Source of the DNA: Bacillota bacterium
Lineage (GTDB): Bacteria; Bacillota; Clostridia; Lachnospirales; Cellulosilyticaceae
Length of the DNA: 22,854 nucleotides
Assembly (NCBI GenBank): GCA_023410675.1
Contig: JAEYPM010000104.1
Span: 1 to 22,854, forward strand
Reading direction: 5' to 3'
In this document: positions 1 through 7,598 of the stretch, piece by piece
How the letters are laid out: every line of letters starts with the position of its first letter
How positions within the stretch are numbered: the stretch's first letter is position 1
Program-made: the position numbers and the translations under genes
Notes under the pieces: generated by a model
Databases searched by the model: none
Seen by the model: only the letters and a program-made list of their open reading frames with translations
What the model was told of the DNA's origin: nothing

Positions 1-308
1 TGTATTGCATAGATTTATGGATCGATACTTCTAGTTTGCTGTTTTTAGATAGTGATGAAATCAATGAAGCTAATAGCAACTTTTATGAGAAAGTTACTGA
101 AGTGGCTACAAGGAATCACAATAACTGGCAATGGGAATGCATAGCTATAGGTGTTGAAATGCATATGAATTCTTGGAATACATTACAGGAAATGATATAT
201 AGTAGTAAAAATGTTGTTAGATGGATCTTAGCCAAAGGGATAATCCATGATTTAGAAGGCTATAACATGCAAGTTATTGATAATATTCAAATTTTTTCTA
301 AGTTATAA
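1..308 (+). CDS. 3' part of an unrecognised protein (partial, cut by window edge)
   Basis: The frame that ends with TAA at 306-308 is open all the way back to base 3, so this is the C-terminal ~101 residues of a gene that begins outside the window; the TTG at 36 is not needed as a start. The visible part is mostly polar, with a Trp-rich patch (NNWQWECIAI, encoded near 121-150) and no signal peptide or obvious membrane segment. I recognise no family. A hairpin that can act as a terminator follows directly. That it is real coding sequence is supported by the length of the open frame and by the terminator position; function unknown. Confidence 0.6.
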   Translation, partial: YCIDLWIDTSSLLFLDSDEINEANSNFYEKVTEVATRNHNNWQWECIAIGVEMHMNSWNTLQEMIYSSKNVVRWILAKGIIHDLEGYNMQVIDNIQIFSKL

Positions 309-316
309 TACAAAGA

Positions 317-347
317 AAAGCACATACAGTATGAGCTGATGTGCTTT
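317..347. terminator. Hairpin terminator after the left-edge gene
   Basis: AAAGCACAT at 317-325 pairs perfectly with ATGTGCTTT at 339-347 across a 13-nt loop. It lies 9 nt after the stop of the left-edge gene and just before the remnant transcribed the other way, so it may work in both directions. The downstream T run is short. Confidence 0.6.
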
Positions 348-353
348 ATATAC

Positions 354-504
354 TTATTCTGTTACTTTAATACGATATCCATCTAGGTCAGCAATCCAGC
401 ATTTACAATAGCCAACGCCATTATATCTTTGGGGAATCAGCAAAGGGTCACTGAATTATATGTCTCTTGGAAGGCAGGTTTGAGGGTGAAAGGTTGTAGC
501 TTGT
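354..504 (-). pseudogene. Decayed VOC-fold (glyoxalase/bleomycin-resistance type) C-terminal remnant
   Basis: Read on the minus strand, 354-453 encodes a C-terminal VOC tail: a PLLIPQRYNGVGY stretch, then WIADLDGYRIKVTE and a stop. It aligns clearly with the tail of the intact VOC gene at 1230-1616 (LLSPPRHTGDGY, then CIADPDGNRIEITE). Upstream the frame is interrupted by a stop at the YNSV region, while a neighbouring frame continues with a plausible AFQETYNSVT, so at least one frameshift is present. No N-terminal half exists because tdk occupies that space. The final metal-ligand Glu position is Lys here (RIKVTE against RIEITE). Non-functional remnant; its extent upstream of about 453 is uncertain. 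Confidence 0.6.
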
Positions 505-1083
505 CTACTTTATTTTCCCTTTCTGCCAACAATCATAACATAAGCCTATGTACTTCTCATTGCCACCTAGGTCAACCTGATCGCCTTGATAAATTATCTT
601 TTCACCGTCATGTCTTGCATTAATAATAGCCTTATTTCCACAGTGACAAATGGACTTTAGTTCAGTTATGCTGTCAGCAATTTCAAATAAACGCTTGCTG
701 CCTTCAAATAAATGGGATTGAAAATCTGTTCTTAAGCCATAACAAAATACAGGTATGTTATAATCAATCGTAATATTTTTTAAATAGTCAATTTGGTTTT
801 TAGTTAAAAACTGTGCCTCATCCACAATAATACAGTGAGCATCATTAAGCTGATTTGTTATATTTTTAAAGCCATAGAGCTGTTCATTTTCTGATTCAAC
901 AATTTCAGCCGTGGCTTCTAATCCTATTCTTGATTTTACAATATTATTTCCATCTCTGCTATCTATTTGAGGTTTAAGGAGTAAAACCTTATAACCCTTT
1001 TCTTCATAATTAAATTTGGTCATTAGTGCGTTGGCACTTTTACTACTAGACATTGACCCAAAACGAAAATAGAGCTTAGCCAT
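505..1083 (-). CDS. tdk: Thymidine kinase (type II, TK1-like)
   Basis: Phosphorylates thymidine to dTMP with ATP in the cytosolic pyrimidine salvage pathway. The 192-aa length is normal for bacterial Tdk. Visible: P-loop GSMSSSKS at residues 9-16; the DEAQF motif at 88-92, whose Glu89 is the expected catalytic base; the GLRTDF lasso-type segment at 116-121; and a structural zinc site with two Cys pairs, C146/C148 and C182/C185. The ATG at 1083 has an AAAGGA ribosome site about 8 nt upstream. It reads as a single-gene unit: a 146-bp gap separates it from the VOC gene upstream on the same strand, where I see no clear terminator, so co-transcription is possible. Family assignment is secure. Confidence 0.96.
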   Translation of the reverse strand: MAKLYFRFGSMSSSKSANALMTKFNYEEKGYKVLLLKPQIDSRDGNNIVKSRIGLEATAEIVESENEQLYGFKNITNQLNDAHCIIVDEAQFLTKNQIDYLKNITIDYNIPVFCYGLRTDFQSHLFEGSKRLFEIADSITELKSICHCGNKAIINARHDGEKIIYQGDQVDLGGNEKYIGLCYDCWQKGKIK

Positions 1084-1229
1084 GTAATCATTCCTTTCTT
1101 ATGTAGGGATATATCCATTTTAATTTAGTTTATTTCAGCTTATTTTATTTTTTATGCTAGCCTATATTTTTAGTATTCAAAGCTTTTCGAAATCACTAAG
1201 AAGAATATATTTGCAATGACTATGGCTTC

Positions 1230-1616
1230 TCATTCTGTTATTTCAATACGATTCCCATCAGGATCAGCAATACAGCTTTCAAAATAGCCATCACCAGTAT
1301 GCCTTGGTGGGCTAAGCAAAGAATAGCCATCATTTGTAATACGCTCTGTCAAAGCGATTACATTTTCTTTACTTCCAACAGAAATAGCGATATGACTGAT
1401 ACCATTTACTTTATCTAGTACTTCTCTGTATTCTAACTGCGCATGGGACATGATTTCAAGTCTTACCTCATTTCCAAAATTTAAAAAATAACTTGAAAAG
1501 CCGTTGGTGTTTTGATATTTTGGATTGCTTGTGGCTTTAAAATATTTTTCATAAAAATGTTTCATACGCTCTAAGTCAGATGTATATATTGCAACATGTG
1601 TGATAGAAATACTCAT
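1230..1616 (-). CDS. VOC-superfamily (glyoxalase-like) metalloprotein
   Basis: A 128-aa single-domain VOC protein with the duplicated beta-alpha-beta-beta-beta fold. Candidate metal ligands sit where the family has them: His7 (ITHVAIYT), Glu in RLEIM, His in GISHIAISV and the final Glu in NRIEITE. This is the pattern of lactoylglutathione-lyase-like enzymes, but the substrate cannot be told from sequence. I chose the ATG at 1616 because GAAAGGA lies about 10 nt upstream; the in-frame TTG at 1634 would place that ribosome site inside the coding region. A minus-strand promoter is proposed at 1648-1677. A decayed relative of the same fold lies at 354-504, on the other side of tdk. Confidence 0.85.
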   Translation of the reverse strand: MSISITHVAIYTSDLERMKHFYEKYFKATSNPKYQNTNGFSSYFLNFGNEVRLEIMSHAQLEYREVLDKVNGISHIAISVGSKENVIALTERITNDGYSLLSPPRHTGDGYFESCIADPDGNRIEITE

Positions 1617-1647
1617 TAGCTGCCATCCTTTCAAAGTTATTACTTCT

Positions 1648-1677
1648 ATTGTATACTTTTTTATTAGTATATGGCAA
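1648..1677 (-). promoter_or_regulatory. Candidate sigma-A promoter for the VOC gene
   Basis: On the minus strand TTGCCA (1672-1677) is followed by TACAAT (1648-1653, 18-nt spacer) or by TATACA (1650-1655, 16-nt spacer), about 30 nt before the VOC start codon. Of the remaining gap up to cobT, 1678-1868 is purine-rich on the plus strand and has no gene I can support. Confidence 0.45.
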
Positions 1678-1883
1678 TATATTATATAAGAAGGAGCTTG
1701 TGATAAATATTAATGCTAATTTTCTTAAAAATGAGTAAGCAAACGCAAAGGCAAGTAAAGGTAGTAAAGGTATTGTCTTTGATGGACATAAGAGACTATT
1801 AAGAAGAAAGTTAAGTAATAGATGTAAGAAGAATAGTTTTTATATGAGGGGTCGTAAAATTTTATTAGGCAAGGAGAAAGAAA

Positions 1884-2954
1884 ATGTATGATGTTATAAA
1901 ATATGCTAGGAGTATAGAAGAGCCAAACAAAGAGCTTCAAGAAGAAACTGAAAAATATATTGATAATTTAACAAAGCCTATAGGAGCTTTAGGAGAACTA
2001 GAGAATATAGTGATTCGATTAGCAGGTATTCAAGGCACACGGAATGTATCTATAGATAAAAAAGTAGTCGTGATAATGTGTGCAGATAATGGAGTTTATG
2101 ATGAAAAAGTTAGCGAGTGTCCACAGGAAGTTACATGGCAAGTAACACATAATTTTACAAGAGGTATCACGGGAATCAATCGTATGACACAGTTTTCAAA
2201 ATCGGATATTCATGTAGTTGATATTGGGGTAAAAGGAGAGCTGCACACAACGCTTGTACATAACCGAAAAATAAAAGAAGGAACGGATAATATTTGCTTA
2301 GGCCCAGCTATGACAAAAGAGGAGGCTGAAAAAGCTATTTGGACTGGAATTGAGGAAACAGAGCGTCTTATAAAAGAAGGATACCAAGTGTTTGGCACAG
2401 GAGAAATGGGAGTAGGAAATACAACAACTTCAGCTGCAGTACTTAGCGTCTTAACGGGTGAAAGTGTTGAAACTGTGACTGGCAGAGGATCAGGGGTAAA
2501 AGATGATACCTTTAATAGAAAAATGCAGGTCATTAATAGAGCTATTTCTGTCAATAAACCAAGTCAAGAAGATGTTATTGATGTCCTTGCAAAAGTAGGT
2601 GGCTTAGATATAGCAGGCTTATGTGGTGTATTTTTAGGAGCAGCGAAAAATAAAAAAGCTGTTGTTATTGATGGTTTTATATCAGCTGTTGCTGCACTTT
2701 GTGCATATAAGATAGAGCCAAAGAGTGTACTTTATATGTTCCCATCTCACTTATCCAAAGAGACAGGCATGTCCAAAGCTATGGATGCACTAGGTATGCA
2801 ACCTTATTTCCATACAGGCATGAGGCTTGGTGAGGGAACAGGTTGCACCTTGACTTTTCAGCTTATGGATATGGCACTTTATACGTTAAGTACCATGGGG
2901 AGCTTTGAAGATGCAAGCGTTGATAAAAGTAATTATATTGGGATATGGAAGTAG
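1884..2954 (+). CDS. cobT: Nicotinate-nucleotide--dimethylbenzimidazole phosphoribosyltransferase
   Basis: Transfers phosphoribose from nicotinate mononucleotide to a lower-ligand base (dimethylbenzimidazole or another benzimidazole or purine) to give the alpha-ribazole phosphate used in nucleotide-loop assembly of cobamides; cytosolic. The 356-aa length is standard. Visible: N-terminal LTKPIGALGELE, the VVIMCADNGVYDE strand, GEMGVGNTTTSAAV and GRGSGV loops, and the C-terminal GMRLGEGTGCTL with Glu317, which matches the catalytic Glu of characterised CobT. The ribosome site AAGGAGAAAG precedes the ATG by about 6 nt. No other cob genes adjoin it, and I see no cobalamin riboswitch in the 267-bp gap upstream, so regulation is unclear. 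The lone cobT suggests base remodelling or salvage, or a dispersed pathway (inference). Confidence 0.95.
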   Translation: MYDVIKYARSIEEPNKELQEETEKYIDNLTKPIGALGELENIVIRLAGIQGTRNVSIDKKVVVIMCADNGVYDEKVSECPQEVTWQVTHNFTRGITGINRMTQFSKSDIHVVDIGVKGELHTTLVHNRKIKEGTDNICLGPAMTKEEAEKAIWTGIEETERLIKEGYQVFGTGEMGVGNTTTSAAVLSVLTGESVETVTGRGSGVKDDTFNRKMQVINRAISVNKPSQEDVIDVLAKVGGLDIAGLCGVFLGAAKNKKAVVIDGFISAVAALCAYKIEPKSVLYMFPSHLSKETGMSKAMDALGMQPYFHTGMRLGEGTGCTLTFQLMDMALYTLSTMGSFEDASVDKSNYIGIWK

Positions 2955-3198
2955 ATTTACTTGTAGTAACAGTTATATCTCAAATAGTTGCATTTGTAAA
3001 ATTATATACTATTTGTATATGCTACAATTCCAATAAATCTAATAGCTTTATCATTTAGGCTTATGTACTTAGAAAATGTAGGAGGAAATAAGCGATAAGA
3101 TTGAATGTTACTAATTTTCATGATAATATTTAGTAATATATACAGGAGACAATATATCATAATAAAGTAACGAAAAAGATTTAGAGGAGTGTACATCA

Positions 3199-4161
3199 AT
3201 GAAAAAGGTTATCATTATATTATTAGTTATAGCGTTTATTTTGGTTATAGCCTATTTAGGTGTGGGAAAATATTTTTATGATTTTGCTATTAATGCCAAT
3301 AGCAAAAAGGAATTTATGGAGAGTAACCCTAATTTACCTTCAAGTAGAACCGTAGATTCAAGAGCAGTTGACGTATCAGAGCAACTTGATAGGGAATTTG
3401 AAAAACTACATAAACCAGTTGAAGTGACTGCTGTTTCAAAAGACAAGCTTCAGTTAAAACTACATGCTTATAAATATAAAAATCAAGAAGAAAGTCATAA
3501 GTGGGCGTTACTTATCCATGGGTATGATAATAATTCTAGAGGGATGATAAAATGGGCTCGTAATTTCTATGAGCAAGGTTATCATGTGATTACTCCTGAT
3601 TTGCGTGGCCATGGGAAAAGTGAAGGGGAGTATATAGGCATGGGTTGGCATGATCGATTAGATATATTATTATGGATCGATAAAATTATAGAAGAAGATC
3701 CAAATGCGGAAATTGCTTTATTTGGGATCTCTATGGGAGGAGCTGCGGTGATCATGACATCAGGAGAAGATTTGCCATCTAATGTTAAGGTCATAGTTGA
3801 AGACTGTGGATACACTTCTGCTGCCGATGTATTTACTTATCAACTAGATGCTTTATTTGGTCTACCTGAGTTTCCTGTTTTGCAAGCCGCAAATACTGTT
3901 ACAAAGTTACAGGCAGGGTATGATATTTATGAAGCCTCTGCAATAAAACAAGTGGTTAAGTGCAAAAAACCTATTTTATTTATACATGGCGATCAAGATA
4001 CCTTTGTGCCATTTAAAATGATGGATGAACTTTATAATGCAGCGACAGTTGAGAAGGAAAAACTCATAGTAAGTGGAGCAGAACATGGGTTATCTGAACC
4101 TGTTGATCCAGAACTATACTGGGATACTATCTGGGGGTTTGTAAACAAATATATTAAGTAA
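3199..4161 (+). CDS. Membrane-anchored alpha/beta hydrolase (YqkD-like)
   Basis: A 320-aa serine hydrolase. Residues 4-26 form one hydrophobic segment with no clear cleavage site, giving a signal anchor with the enzyme probably outside the membrane. The fold is clear: oxyanion region LIHGYDNNSRG; LRGHGKSEG; nucleophile elbow GISMGG with Ser178; acid Asp267 in GDQDTFVP; catalytic His296 in AEHG. It resembles Bacillus YqkD and related esterase/lipase-like proteins, whose natural substrate is not settled. The ribosome site AGAGGAG lies about 10 nt before the ATG. The 244-bp upstream gap is A+T-rich and shows only weak promoter-like words. The short-chain dehydrogenase fragment begins 18 nt downstream. 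Confidence 0.88.
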   Translation: MKKVIIILLVIAFILVIAYLGVGKYFYDFAINANSKKEFMESNPNLPSSRTVDSRAVDVSEQLDREFEKLHKPVEVTAVSKDKLQLKLHAYKYKNQEESHKWALLIHGYDNNSRGMIKWARNFYEQGYHVITPDLRGHGKSEGEYIGMGWHDRLDILLWIDKIIEEDPNAEIALFGISMGGAAVIMTSGEDLPSNVKVIVEDCGYTSAADVFTYQLDALFGLPEFPVLQAANTVTKLQAGYDIYEASAIKQVVKCKKPILFIHGDQDTFVPFKMMDELYNAATVEKEKLIVSGAEHGLSEPVDPELYWDTIWGFVNKYIK

Positions 4162-4179
4162 ATTAAGGTAGGTACATAG

Positions 4180-4467
4180 ATGAAAAGGTATAGTTTTGTG
4201 GAGACAATTTTATTTTTACCTACATATCTTAACAAAAAGAAGTTAAGTAATCATCTTGTGAGTAAGTCTATCCTCATAACAGGTGCAAGTTCAGGAATTG
4301 GGGAAGCATTAGCCTATCAGTTAGCAGATATAAAGTGCCATTTGATTTTAGTGGCAAGAAGAAGAGAAAAATTATCAGAGATTAAAGATAAAATTGAAAT
4401 GAAAGTCGCTAAAGTAAGTACTTTTCAAGCAGATCTTAGAAATGAGGATGAGATAGAGGGATTTTGA
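4180..4467 (+). pseudogene. Truncated short-chain dehydrogenase/reductase (N-terminal fragment)
   Basis: Encodes 95 aa. After a ~28-residue leader, ILITGASSGIGEALAYQLA gives the Rossmann first strand and the glycine-rich TGxxxGxG NAD(P) motif. LILVARRREKLSEI (beta2, with the basic residues typical of NADPH binding) and FQADLRNEDEIE (the DL motif) follow. It then stops with TGA at 4465-4467, well before the NAG, catalytic Ser and YxxxK regions. A full SDR is about 250 aa, so roughly two thirds is missing, and the next ~75 nt do not continue the family in any frame I tried. It may be translated but cannot be a working dehydrogenase. Confidence 0.75.
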
Positions 4468-4545
4468 AGATGCATGAATTGTTAATTCTATAAGGCAAGG
4501 ACCTTCATATACTATATTAAACTGATATATTTTTAGGAGGTTAGC

Positions 4546-5292
4546 ATGCTTAATAGCTATAGAAATTCATCTCGAAGCATTCATAATACTCAGTGCTATA
4601 TTATTGACAGACAAACTGGTGATGTGAATGGAGATCAAATTCTTGATACAGTCTATTTAATTGGGGAAAAGAAAGATAACTTCTTTTATGAAAATATAAG
4701 GATTGTTGTGGAGGATGGTAGGACTATGCATCAGCATACAATCCACTTAGATGATAAGTACAATAAAGCTTATTCGCCATGGCTCTTTCTTGGAAACTTT
4801 ACGGATAGCAGAGTGTACCAAATAATGATCAATCTCCCTGTAGGAGGAAGTGGAGCTTTAACCTATTACTATGTGTTATCATTTAATAATAATGAGCCAG
4901 ATGTGTTACTATGCCCAGAAAGTTTCATGGGATTTAGTAGCAATATGGGATTGGAAGTAAACTACATAGATGGTTATAAAGCACTTATTGAAAGTACAAA
5001 GTTGGATCAATATTATATACTCGATCTTAGTGATAGAAGACCATCTTATGAAGGAACGATATATGATAGAAATAACAAACTGATAAAATCACAAAAGGGA
5101 TTTTTCATTGACTTGCCACAATTAAATGTAGCTAGATTTGATGGAAGAGAGCCATACAAATTGCATGCACAAAATGCTATAGCAGGTACGTCCCATGCTG
5201 ATAGGTTAGGTTATACAATAACGTATTGGAAGTATCAAAAAGATACAAGATCGTGGATTTTATGCCCTGTCGTATTTTATGTGTTATTATAG
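4546..5292 (+). CDS. VCBS/FG-GAP-like protein of spore-former type, function unknown
   Basis: A 248-aa protein with no signal peptide or membrane segment. It has a calcium-loop-like DVNGDQILD at residues 26-34, in the DxNGDxxxD pattern of VCBS/FG-GAP repeats. Decayed later copies of the pattern follow (FLGNFTDSRVYQIMI, and LPQLNVARFDGREPYKL). A Gly-rich GGSGALTYYYVLSF segment and the ending HADRLGYTITYWKYQ also match proteins I recall from many clostridia and bacilli annotated only as 'VCBS repeat-containing' or 'spore coat-like'. The ribosome site AGGAGG lies 8 nt before the ATG. It probably binds metal or polysaccharide, but no function is established. The acidic Ca-binding residues are kept only in the first repeat. 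Confidence 0.7.
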   Translation: MLNSYRNSSRSIHNTQCYIIDRQTGDVNGDQILDTVYLIGEKKDNFFYENIRIVVEDGRTMHQHTIHLDDKYNKAYSPWLFLGNFTDSRVYQIMINLPVGGSGALTYYYVLSFNNNEPDVLLCPESFMGFSSNMGLEVNYIDGYKALIESTKLDQYYILDLSDRRPSYEGTIYDRNNKLIKSQKGFFIDLPQLNVARFDGREPYKLHAQNAIAGTSHADRLGYTITYWKYQKDTRSWILCPVVFYVLL

Positions 5293-5317
5293 AACTATAC
5301 TATATAAATGTGAGGCG

Positions 5318-5346
5318 TTGACCTTAACTGAGTTATTGTATATGAT
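5318..5346 (+). promoter_or_regulatory. Promoter for the HAD phosphatase gene
   Basis: TTGACC (5318-5323), a 17-nt spacer and TATGAT (5341-5346), 35 nt before the start codon; a good sigma-A match. Confidence 0.6.
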
Positions 5347-5381
5347 ACTTTCATAATGGATAATAGAAAGCAGGAGACAAC

Positions 5382-5999
5382 ATGAAAAACATAATATTTG
5401 ATGTGGATGGTACCTTATGGGATACAACAGAAATTGTAGCAAATGCGTGGAATAAAGCAATAAAGCAAGTGGGCGGTATAGATACAGTTGTTACAGCATC
5501 TATGCTTAAAAACGAATTTGGGAAACCTATGAATGTTATAGCGGACAACTTATTTCCAAGTATTGATGATAGGAAAAAAGAGCTACTGTTAGAACAGTGC
5601 TGTAAATATGAGCATGAGGCATTAGAAAAAAATAATGATAATCTACTGTTTTCAGATGTAGTAGAAACACTAAAAAGTCTTTCAGAAAAGTATCGTTTAT
5701 TTATAGTAAGTAATTGTCAGTGTGGCTATATTGAACTCTTTATGAAAAAAGCAGGTATTGAAGAACTTATAACAGATTTTGAATGCTTTGGCAATACTAA
5801 GAAGAGTAAAGGTGAAAATATAAGGCTTATTATAGAAAGAAATCATTTAGAAGATGTAGTCTATGTTGGAGATACTCAAGGAGATTATGAAGCAACAGTG
5901 GTAGCAGGCATTCCTTTTGTGTTCGCAAAATATGGATTTGGAAGCCCAGAAAACTACTATGCAGCAATTGATGGGATAAAGGATTTATTATCTTGGTAG
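5382..5999 (+). CDS. HAD-superfamily phosphatase (phosphoglycolate phosphatase/PpaX-like)
   Basis: A 205-aa HAD subfamily I hydrolase. Motif I is FDVDGTLWD with nucleophile Asp7 and acid/base Asp9; motif II is the Ser of IVSNCQCGY; motif III is Lys in the NTKKSKGEN region; motif IV is YVGDTQGDYEA with the metal-binding Asp residues. A helical cap lies between motifs I and II (about residues 15-85). Relatives act on phosphoglycolate, pyrophosphate or small phosphosugars; the substrate is not readable here. The ribosome site CAGGAGA precedes the ATG. The stop codon at 5997-5999 is directly followed by the REP-like repeat, whose first hairpin probably serves as this gene's terminator. Confidence 0.85.
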   Translation: MKNIIFDVDGTLWDTTEIVANAWNKAIKQVGGIDTVVTASMLKNEFGKPMNVIADNLFPSIDDRKKELLLEQCCKYEHEALEKNNDNLLFSDVVETLKSLSEKYRLFIVSNCQCGYIELFMKKAGIEELITDFECFGNTKKSKGENIRLIIERNHLEDVVYVGDTQGDYEATVVAGIPFVFAKYGFGSPENYYAAIDGIKDLLSW

Positions 6000-6114
6000 G
6001 GGACGGTTCTCTTGCTTCCTTGTGTTTTTCCAGGGAAGCAAGAGAACCGTTCCTTTGTTTTTCCTTTATTTTCAGGGAAACAGGAGAACTGTCCCTTTGC
6101 TTTCTTTTATTTTT
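6000..6114. repeat. REP-like inverted repeat plus a 42-bp tandem repeat
   Basis: GGGACGGTTCTCTTGCTTCC (6000-6019) pairs with 6034-6053 across a 14-nt loop, with one G:T wobble. The right arm and its T-rich tail form a unit at 6031-6072 that recurs, about 80% identical by eye, at 6073-6114 (core GGGAAACAGGAGAACTGTCCC, first 20 bases at 6075-6094). So there is one arm in one orientation and two in the other. I recall similar GGGACGGTTCT-type palindromes as dispersed intergenic repeats in clostridia, some linked to Y1/IS200-like transposases; no transposase is present here. The T-rich tail makes a transcription-terminator role plausible. Confidence 0.75.
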
Positions 6115-6937
6115 AAGGCTAGGTTTAATGAGTCTATTGCATCATCAATAGATAGGAGAGAGGTAATGTTTTCTTGACAGCACATAATGACATGCTTTAG
6201 AGCTTCTTCATAGCCATTATCAATATATTCAATAGTTCCATCCTCAAATAGAGCTTCATATGCCACAGTAAAAGGATAACTTTTTGGCATCATAGAGGAT
6301 GCTTGAACTTCGACCAAATGATCATCATAATTTAATAGTGAACTTACATGACTTTCACCTTGTTTACTGTTTATGCCAGAGGTGGTTATTTTATTTGGCT
6401 TACCAAGTAGCCATGTGACAAAGTCAAGCTCATGAATCATAAGGTTAGGAGAGATGGTATCTAGTGAAAGATCACCCCATAAATGCGGCGTTTTTCTTTT
6501 AATATGGAGTGCTTTTAACTTTCCTAATGTATTTTCTTTCTTAATCGTATAGATGTATTGATAAGCCTCTTGAAATTTGACAAACATATTTACAAAAACT
6601 TTTTTGCCATATTTTTCTCCTGCTTCTTTTATAGCCATTGCATCTTCAAGACTTAGGGTAACAGGCGTTTCACAAAAAACGTCTTTTCCATTTTTCATAG
6701 CCTTAATGGTATATTCTTTGTGAAGTTGACTGGGAAGGCAAATATCTACCAAATTGATATCTTTATCTAAGATAATTTCGTCGATATTATTTGTAGTATC
6801 AATCTGCAAATCCTTCTCAATTTTTTTGAGCTATTCATCATTTCTACCAAAAATTTTGATAGCATAATAGCAGCATTTTTCTTGTAAAGAACAGCATGAT
6901 AATAACCAAATCCTGTTCCTAAAATACCTACTTTCAT
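6072..6937 (-). pseudogene. Gfo/Idh/MocA-family oxidoreductase, frameshifted with an internal stop
   Basis: NAD(P)-dependent sugar or inositol dehydrogenase family. The N-terminus MKVGILGTGFGYYH (start ATG 6937, GAAGAAGG upstream) carries the GxGxxG Rossmann motif, but its frame is lost after LYKKNAAI. The correct continuation IKIFGRNDE lies in another frame and meets a TAG at 6831-6833, then resumes LKKIEKDLQ and stays open to 6072. The C-terminal domain is intact: LVDICLPSQLH, FCETPVTLS (usual EKP is ETP here), and HELDFVTWLLG. The last seven residues plus stop (GTVLLFP) are encoded by the REP-like repeat, so the native end was replaced. One frameshift and one nonsense codon make this a broken gene unless sequencing errors explain both. 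Confidence 0.8.
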
Positions 6938-6985
6938 AGAGTAAACCTTCTTCAATTAATAATATCTGGAATTCATAAGGGATAA

Positions 6986-7002
6986 AGTTCATTAAGTGAA
7001 CT
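6986..7002. promoter_or_regulatory. Palindromic candidate operator between the divergent broken genes
   Basis: AGTTCA-5 nt-TGAACT is a perfect palindrome. It lies between the oxidoreductase pseudogene and the regulator pseudogene, 28 bp from the regulator's -35 box. This is the expected place for an autoregulatory site, but nothing shows binding. Confidence 0.35.
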
Positions 7003-7029
7003 CTATAGTATCAGTATAACAATCATTTG

Positions 7030-7058
7030 TTGACAGTATATTGTCGTAAATATATAAT
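7030..7058 (+). promoter_or_regulatory. Consensus sigma-A promoter for the broken YafY-type regulator
   Basis: TTGACA (7030-7035), 17-nt spacer, TATAAT (7053-7058): a perfect match, 24 nt before the regulator's start codon. The promoter has outlived the gene it served. Confidence 0.8.
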
Positions 7059-7082
7059 TTTAAGAAATGTTTGGAGGTTTTT

Positions 7083-7578
7083 ATGAGGCTTCATAGAATG
7101 ATTTCAATATTGCTATTCATTGAGGACAAAGGAAAAGTAAAAGCTAAGGAATTAGCAGGAGAGCTTGAAACATCAGTGAGGACAATCTATAGAGATATTA
7201 ATGCTTTATGAGAAGCGGGAATACCTTTAAGAACGGATACAGGACCCAATGGTGGCATACAGCTTATGGATGGCTATAAGGTCAAGATTGATGATTTTAA
7301 TAGAGAGGATATAATCCATCTCTATTAAAACTTCAAAACACTCTATCCCCTGAATTAAATGAAGATTTAGATACAATGAGAAAGAAGATTTTTCTATTTA
7401 TAAAGTAAAAGAGGCAAATGACTATTTTGAAGTTACATTAAATATGTATCACTATGAATGTGCCAAGAGGGAGATTTTGAAAATCTTTGGCTATGTAGAA
7501 GTTCTTAAGCCAAGGGAGTTAAGAAACCATTTAATAGAACAACTAAACCAGATCATAAGAAAATACACAAATAAATAA
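7083..7578 (+). pseudogene. YafY/WYL-type transcriptional regulator, broken
   Basis: ATG 7083 with GGAGG 5 nt upstream encodes RLHRMISILLFIEDKGKVKA and a DeoR-like helix-turn-helix (ETSVRTIYRDINAL). A TGA at 7209-7211 then replaces the residue before EAGIPLRTDTGPNGGIQL, the conserved segment of this family. After DIIHLY the frame breaks again, a large part of the middle (the WYL domain) is missing, and a recognisable C-terminal WCX-like end follows (EVLKPRELRNHLIEQLNQII, to the TAA at 7576-7578). An intact member is about 300 aa; this remnant spans about 165 codons. Most likely the local regulator of the divergent oxidoreductase, and both are now inactive. Confidence 0.8.
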
Positions 7579-7598
7579 GAAGAATAGGAGAGGGTGTT

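Noticed and set aside
1713..1802. 29-codon frame upstream of cobT
   Set aside because: AAGGAG is 16 nt from the ATG, too far, and the peptide is low-complexity basic; no family recognised.
1617..1883. Cobalamin riboswitch upstream of cobT
   Set aside because: No B12-box-like core was found in the purine-rich gap.
2210..2554. Long minus-strand open frame (114 codons) inside cobT
   Set aside because: It lies fully antisense to a well-conserved gene, has no ribosome site or family motif, and its composition is what the opposite frame of cobT would give.
6000..6114. 42-bp-period repeat as a CRISPR array
   Set aside because: Only two units, the T-rich part repeats as well as the core, there are no unique spacers and no cas genes.
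7209..7211. TGA in the YafY-type regulator as selenocysteine or recoded stop
   Set aside because: The same gene also has a frameshift and a large internal deletion, so ordinary decay explains it; no SECIS-like element was evident.
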